NCBI RefSeq assembly: GCF_000721605.1 | Contig: NZ_JOIZ01000024.1 | Span: forward strand, 7,461-71,460 | DNA length: 64,000 nt | Direction: 5' to 3' | From: Streptomyces sp. NRRL S-37 | GTDB lineage: Bacteria; Actinomycetota; Actinomycetes; Streptomycetales; Streptomycetaceae | Shown: positions 59,216 to 64,000 of the stretch, piece after piece | Numbering within the stretch: the first letter of the stretch is position 1 | Layout of the letters: every line of letters starts with the position of its first letter | Position numbers and translations under genes: made by a program | The notes under the pieces: model-generated | What the model saw: only the letters and a program-made list of their open reading frames with translations | The model's database searches: none | Told to the model about the DNA's origin: nothing

Positions 59216-60019
59216 ATGAACCACGACATGCCCTCCCCCGCCGGCGCGACGCAGGTCTTCTCGACGCACTCCGTGTTCGGGACGCCCTGCTGGGTGAGCC
59301 TGACCAGCCGTGACATGCAGACGACCGAGGAGTTCTACGGGGCCGTGCTGGGCTGGAAGTGGCGTCCGGTGCGCCTCGGCGACCGGTTCCGCATCGCCCT
59401 GTCCGAGGGCCGGCCGGTGGCCGGGATCGCCGACGTCGCCGGCATGTGGCAGATGGCGGTGGCGTGGACGCCGTACTTCGCGGTGCGCAGCGCCGACGAG
59501 GCCGCGGGGCGGGTGCAGGAGCGCGGCGGCACCGCGGCGGTCGGCCCGATCTCCCTGCCGCCCGGACGCGCGGCGCTGCTGGCCGACCGGGACGGGGCGA
59601 CGTTCGGGGTCTGGGAGGGCGAGCTGTTCAGCGACTGGCCCACCTGGCGCCGCGCGCAGCTCGCGTTCGTCCGGCTGCACACCCGTGACGCCTTCGACGC
59701 CGCGATCTTCTACGGCGGGGTCTTCGACTGGGCGTCCGACAAGCCGGGCTGTGTCGAGGTGGAGTACGAGGGCGAGGAAGTGGTGCTGCGCAGCGAGGGG
59801 GACGTGGTGGCGCGGATCGAGTCGGGGGCGGCGGAGTCGGCTCCCGACCCCACGGTCCGGCCGCACTGGCAGGTGCACTTCTCCGTGAAGGACGTGGCCG
59901 CCTGTGCCCGTGCCGCGGAACGGCACGGCGGCAGTGTGCTCTCCCTGGGCGCCGACGAGGCCGTGCTCCGCGACAACGAGGGCGCCCAGTTCACGGTGAC
60001 GTCACGCCGCGGGCGCTGA
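59216..60019 (+). CDS. VOC-family (glyoxalase-fold) protein with two domains
   Basis: A 267-residue protein with two VOC modules: residues about 20-140 (PCWVSLTSRDMQTTEEFYGAVLGW, then VAGIADVAGMWQMAVAWTPY) and about 145-262 (FVRLHTRDAFDAAIFYGGVFDW, then HWQVHFSVKDVAACARAAE). Each has the FYGAVLGW/FYGGVFDW signature. Related proteins are described as hydroxylase or antibiotic-resistance-like, but no substrate is evident here. The ATG lacks a strong ribosome site. A SigB-type promoter lies 85 bases upstream. Confidence 0.88.
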   Translation: MNHDMPSPAGATQVFSTHSVFGTPCWVSLTSRDMQTTEEFYGAVLGWKWRPVRLGDRFRIALSEGRPVAGIADVAGMWQMAVAWTPYFAVRSADEAAGRVQERGGTAAVGPISLPPGRAALLADRDGATFGVWEGELFSDWPTWRRAQLAFVRLHTRDAFDAAIFYGGVFDWASDKPGCVEVEYEGEEVVLRSEGDVVARIESGAAESAPDPTVRPHWQVHFSVKDVAACARAAERHGGSVLSLGADEAVLRDNEGAQFTVTSRRGR

Positions 60020-60038
60020 CGCCTCGCGGGCCCGCCGG

Positions 60039-62179
<2,141 letters not shown>

Positions 62180-62183
<4 letters not shown>

Positions 62184-62692
62184 CGGACTTCCTCCAGGAG
62201 GCCGTCCGGCAGGCGTACCCGGCCGGTGAGCGTGGCGACGCTCACCTCGCGGGGGAGGTCCAGGCCCTCGCTCTCGCGCGGGTCGGGCGCGGTCGGCACG
62301 AGGGGGACGCGTTCGCCGGCGCGGGCGCGCTGCGAGAACCAGATGACCTTGCTGCCGTTCTCGGTGGCGCAGCAGCCCCAGCCGTCGCTGCTCGCCGCGA
62401 TGTGCTCGAGGCAGCCGCGCAGCTCCTGGTCGGGGCGCAGGGAGCGGTTGTTGTCACCGATGGCCGTGATGAGGTGCTGGCCGTTCCACCACATCTCGAT
62501 CGAGGTGTTCTTGTCGGTGGCGTGCTCGTCGATGGCCCGCAGCAGCATCTCGGCGCCGCCGCAGACGGGCTCCACCAGGTTTTCCAGGTCCCAGAACCGG
62601 AGGTGAGCGGCCAGTATGCGGCTGACCTGTCCCACCCTCTCGGGGCTGACTTCCACGTCGAGGTGGTAGTAGCAGGGCACTGCGGTCTTCAT
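62180..62692 (-). CDS. HATPase-like protein coupled to GlgX
   Basis: A 170-residue protein of the ATP-binding, RsbW-like kind in appearance: an N-terminal [20 protein letters not shown] strand-helix, [20 protein letters not shown] and the C-terminal [20 protein letters not shown], which resemble the N-box-like and G-box-like strands of anti-sigma ATPases, but the ATP motifs are degenerate. I cannot be sure of activity. Its stop overlaps the GlgX start (GTGA), so both proteins are made together, which suggests a role in controlling or partnering GlgX. The start is an ATG 21 bases from an inexact ribosome site. Confidence 0.7.
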
Positions 62693-63044
62693 GGTCGTTG
62701 GCTCCTCACGCGAAGCTCTCGTCCTCCTCGCCCCCGCGGGGCGAGCCCCCGAACACAGAACGTGAGCGGGTATCGCTTCTGAGTCACTTTTCAGGGTGAG
62801 GGGGTTGGTCCGTTCGTGCAACACGAGCACCCTCCCGTGACTCCCGGGGCGGCGTCCGGACGGAGACGGCCGCGGCATGCCACCCCCGGTGATTGAAAAG
62901 CCAACAAGACGTTGCGTCATCACCCGTGCACCATGTGTGAAGACCTCGATCGCCGTTACGGGTCCGTGCATCCGCGCGCACGGCCGCCGCCCGACCGCCG
63001 GGACAACGCGCCTCGAATCGAGCCCCGGAAAGGTGCACGGCGCC
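62693..63044. other. Divergent promoter region between the GlgX and GlgE operons
   Basis: This 352-bp region separates the two transcription units. A GGGTAT on the plus strand at 62768 lacks a matching upstream GNNT. I see no clear operator. An AT-richer patch near 62890-62920 (GATTGAAAAGCC) is the best promoter candidate for the rightward genes. Confidence 0.35.
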
Positions 63045-63347
63045 ATGCTGCTCCCCGCCAAAGCCGAAGTCGCCCGGCAGTTGCGTCGCTACCGGGCCTG
63101 GGAACGCGTGATGCTGGCGGCCCCGGCCGATCACACGGCACGAGCCACCTTCGAGGACGCCGGCTACACGCTCTGTGTACTGATGGGCAAGCGCTGCGCA
63201 CGGGAGGCGGCGGACGCCGCCGAACGGTATCTGCGCACCACCCTCGTCACCTATCTGCAGGAACAGAACGACACGCCCCGTACGGCGGCCGCGGTCCGAC
63301 GGGGACCGCCGGCCGTCGAGCGGCGCTCCCCGGCGGGAAGGCAGTGA
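63045..63347 (+). CDS. DUF5133-domain protein
   Basis: A 100-residue protein matching DUF5133: LPAKAEVARQLRRYRAWERV, then APADHTARATFEDAGYTLCV and LMGKRCAREAADAAERYLR. The family is common in Streptomyces, helical and of unknown function. It lies 73 bases upstream of GlgE and may be part of its transcript. Confidence 0.85.
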   Translation: MLLPAKAEVARQLRRYRAWERVMLAAPADHTARATFEDAGYTLCVLMGKRCAREAADAAERYLRTTLVTYLQEQNDTPRTAAAVRRGPPAVERRSPAGRQ

Positions 63348-63420
63348 CCTTCCCGCCGCTGTCTGGTCCCACGCCCGGGCGTCCGCCCGGGCGTCGAGCA
63401 CGGCGGAGGTGCACAGATCC

Positions 63421-64000
63421 ATGAAGACGAGCCGGACCATCGGCCGTGTCCCGGTACGGGACGTCCGGCCGTCCGTGGACTGCGGCAGGCGGCCGGCCAA
63501 GGCCGTCGTGGGCGAGACGTTCGAGGTCACGGCGACCGTGTTCCGGGAGGGGCACGACGCGGTGGCCGCCAACGTGGTGCTGAGGGATCCCGAAGGGCGG
63601 CCGGGACCGTTCACGCCGATGCGGGAGCTGGCGCCGGGCAGTGACCGGTGGGGCGCTGAGGTCGTCGCGGACGGCCCGGGCCGGTGGACCTACCACGTCG
63701 AGGCGTGGGGGGATCCCGTGGCCACCTGGCGCAGGACCGCCGGCGTCAAGGTCCCGGCGGGCATCGACACCGGGCTGGTGCTGGAGGAGGGCGCCGACCT
63801 CCACGAGCGTGCGGCCACCGGGGTTCCGCGGGACGACGGACGGGCCGTGGTCCTCGCCGCGGCCGAGACCCTGAGGGACGACTCCCTGCCCTGTGCCACC
63901 AGGCTGGCGGCGGCGTTGACGCCGGAGGTGGACGCGGTGCTGGCCCGGCATCCGCTGCGGGAACTGGTCACCGGCAGTGAGCCGCTGCCGCTGCTGGTGG
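63421..64000 (+). CDS. glgE: Alpha-1,4-glucan:maltose-1-phosphate maltosyltransferase GlgE, 3' end outside the window
   Basis: The first 193 residues of GlgE, the enzyme that moves maltose from maltose 1-phosphate onto alpha-glucan. The N-terminal domain N is recognisable from IGRVPVRDVRPSVDCGRRPA, KAVVGETFEVTATVFREGHD and VVLRDPEGRPGPFTPMRELA through the strand-rich WTYHVEAWGDPVATW, and the conserved PAGIDTGLVLEEGADL. The catalytic GH13 barrel lies beyond the window. An ATG at 63421 follows GGAGGTGCACAG. Streptomycetes usually have two GlgE isoforms; which one this is cannot be told. Confidence 0.92.
   Translation, partial: MKTSRTIGRVPVRDVRPSVDCGRRPAKAVVGETFEVTATVFREGHDAVAANVVLRDPEGRPGPFTPMRELAPGSDRWGAEVVADGPGRWTYHVEAWGDPVATWRRTAGVKVPAGIDTGLVLEEGADLHERAATGVPRDDGRAVVLAAAETLRDDSLPCATRLAAALTPEVDAVLARHPLRELVTGSEPLPLLV

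Noticed and set aside
62768..62773. GGGTAT as a SigB -10 element for the GlgE side
   Set aside because: No GNNT at 14-16 bases upstream.

Overview
The window looks like a piece of a Streptomyces (or very close actinomycete) chromosome. GC is very high, most genes use ATG or GTG starts after GGAGG-type ribosome sites, stops are mostly TGA, and many genes overlap by ATGA or GTGA. The families are typical of the genus: SpoIIE-type phosphatase, SigB/F-type sigma factor, ANTAR protein, GlgE/GlgX, streptogrisin-type protease, DUF5133 and Rv1733c-like proteins. I saw no rRNA, tRNA, CRISPR array or replication origin.

Left part (1-9.2 kb) is accessory. Positions 1-5.6 kb hold the right end of what may be a small-molecule locus: an unrecognised truncated protein, a stand-alone NRPS-type adenylation enzyme, a flavin reductase, a LysR regulator, an ectoine-hydroxylase (EctD) homologue without ectABC beside it, and an EamA exporter. 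Then comes about 1.5 kb of decayed gene fragments (quinone oxidoreductase, an ATP-binding regulator, an ISAs1-type transposase). Next is an apparently intact IS5-family element (7168-8595) with terminal inverted repeats, a TCA target duplication, a transposase read through a textbook -1 frameshift signal, and a coupled passenger gene. The element sits exactly on the stop codon of a GNAT acetyltransferase gene whose promoter carries a perfect CebR-type cellulose-regulon palindrome.

Middle part (9.3-29.7 kb): a YihY membrane protein, flavodoxin-like protein, methyltransferase, SRPBCC protein, a cysteine-free ArsR regulator next to a SulP transporter coupled to an anti-sigma-like ATPase, a zinc alcohol dehydrogenase, a 1445-residue P-type ATPase with a repeat-rich companion, a nucleotidyltransferase-BON-phosphoesterase operon, PhoD phosphatase, a streptogrisin-like protease with a chitin-binding tail, and a CYP152 peroxygenase with the OleT-type histidine.

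30.0-37.4 kb is a co-directional sugar operon: UDP-xylose synthase-like epimerase, carbamoyltransferase, GT2, GT4, GmhA-type isomerase and a fused HldE-type kinase/nucleotidyltransferase. Together these suggest a heptose-containing, possibly carbamoylated, cell-surface or secreted glycan.

Right part (37.6-64 kb) is rich in stress and regulation genes: MFS exporter, hemerythrin, DoxX proteins, fructosamine kinase-like protein, catalase, a PucR-like regulator, Sua5/YciO protein, dienelactone hydrolase, phosphoesterase, TauD oxygenase, aldo-keto reductase, SpoIIE phosphatase, peroxiredoxin, MarR regulator, a necrosis-inducing NPP1 protein, a HemC, a SigB/F-type sigma factor, an ANTAR protein and a glyoxalase-fold protein. 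The window ends in alpha-glucan metabolism: GlgX with a translationally coupled small protein, divergent from DUF5133 and the start of GlgE. Two SigB-consensus promoters were found here.
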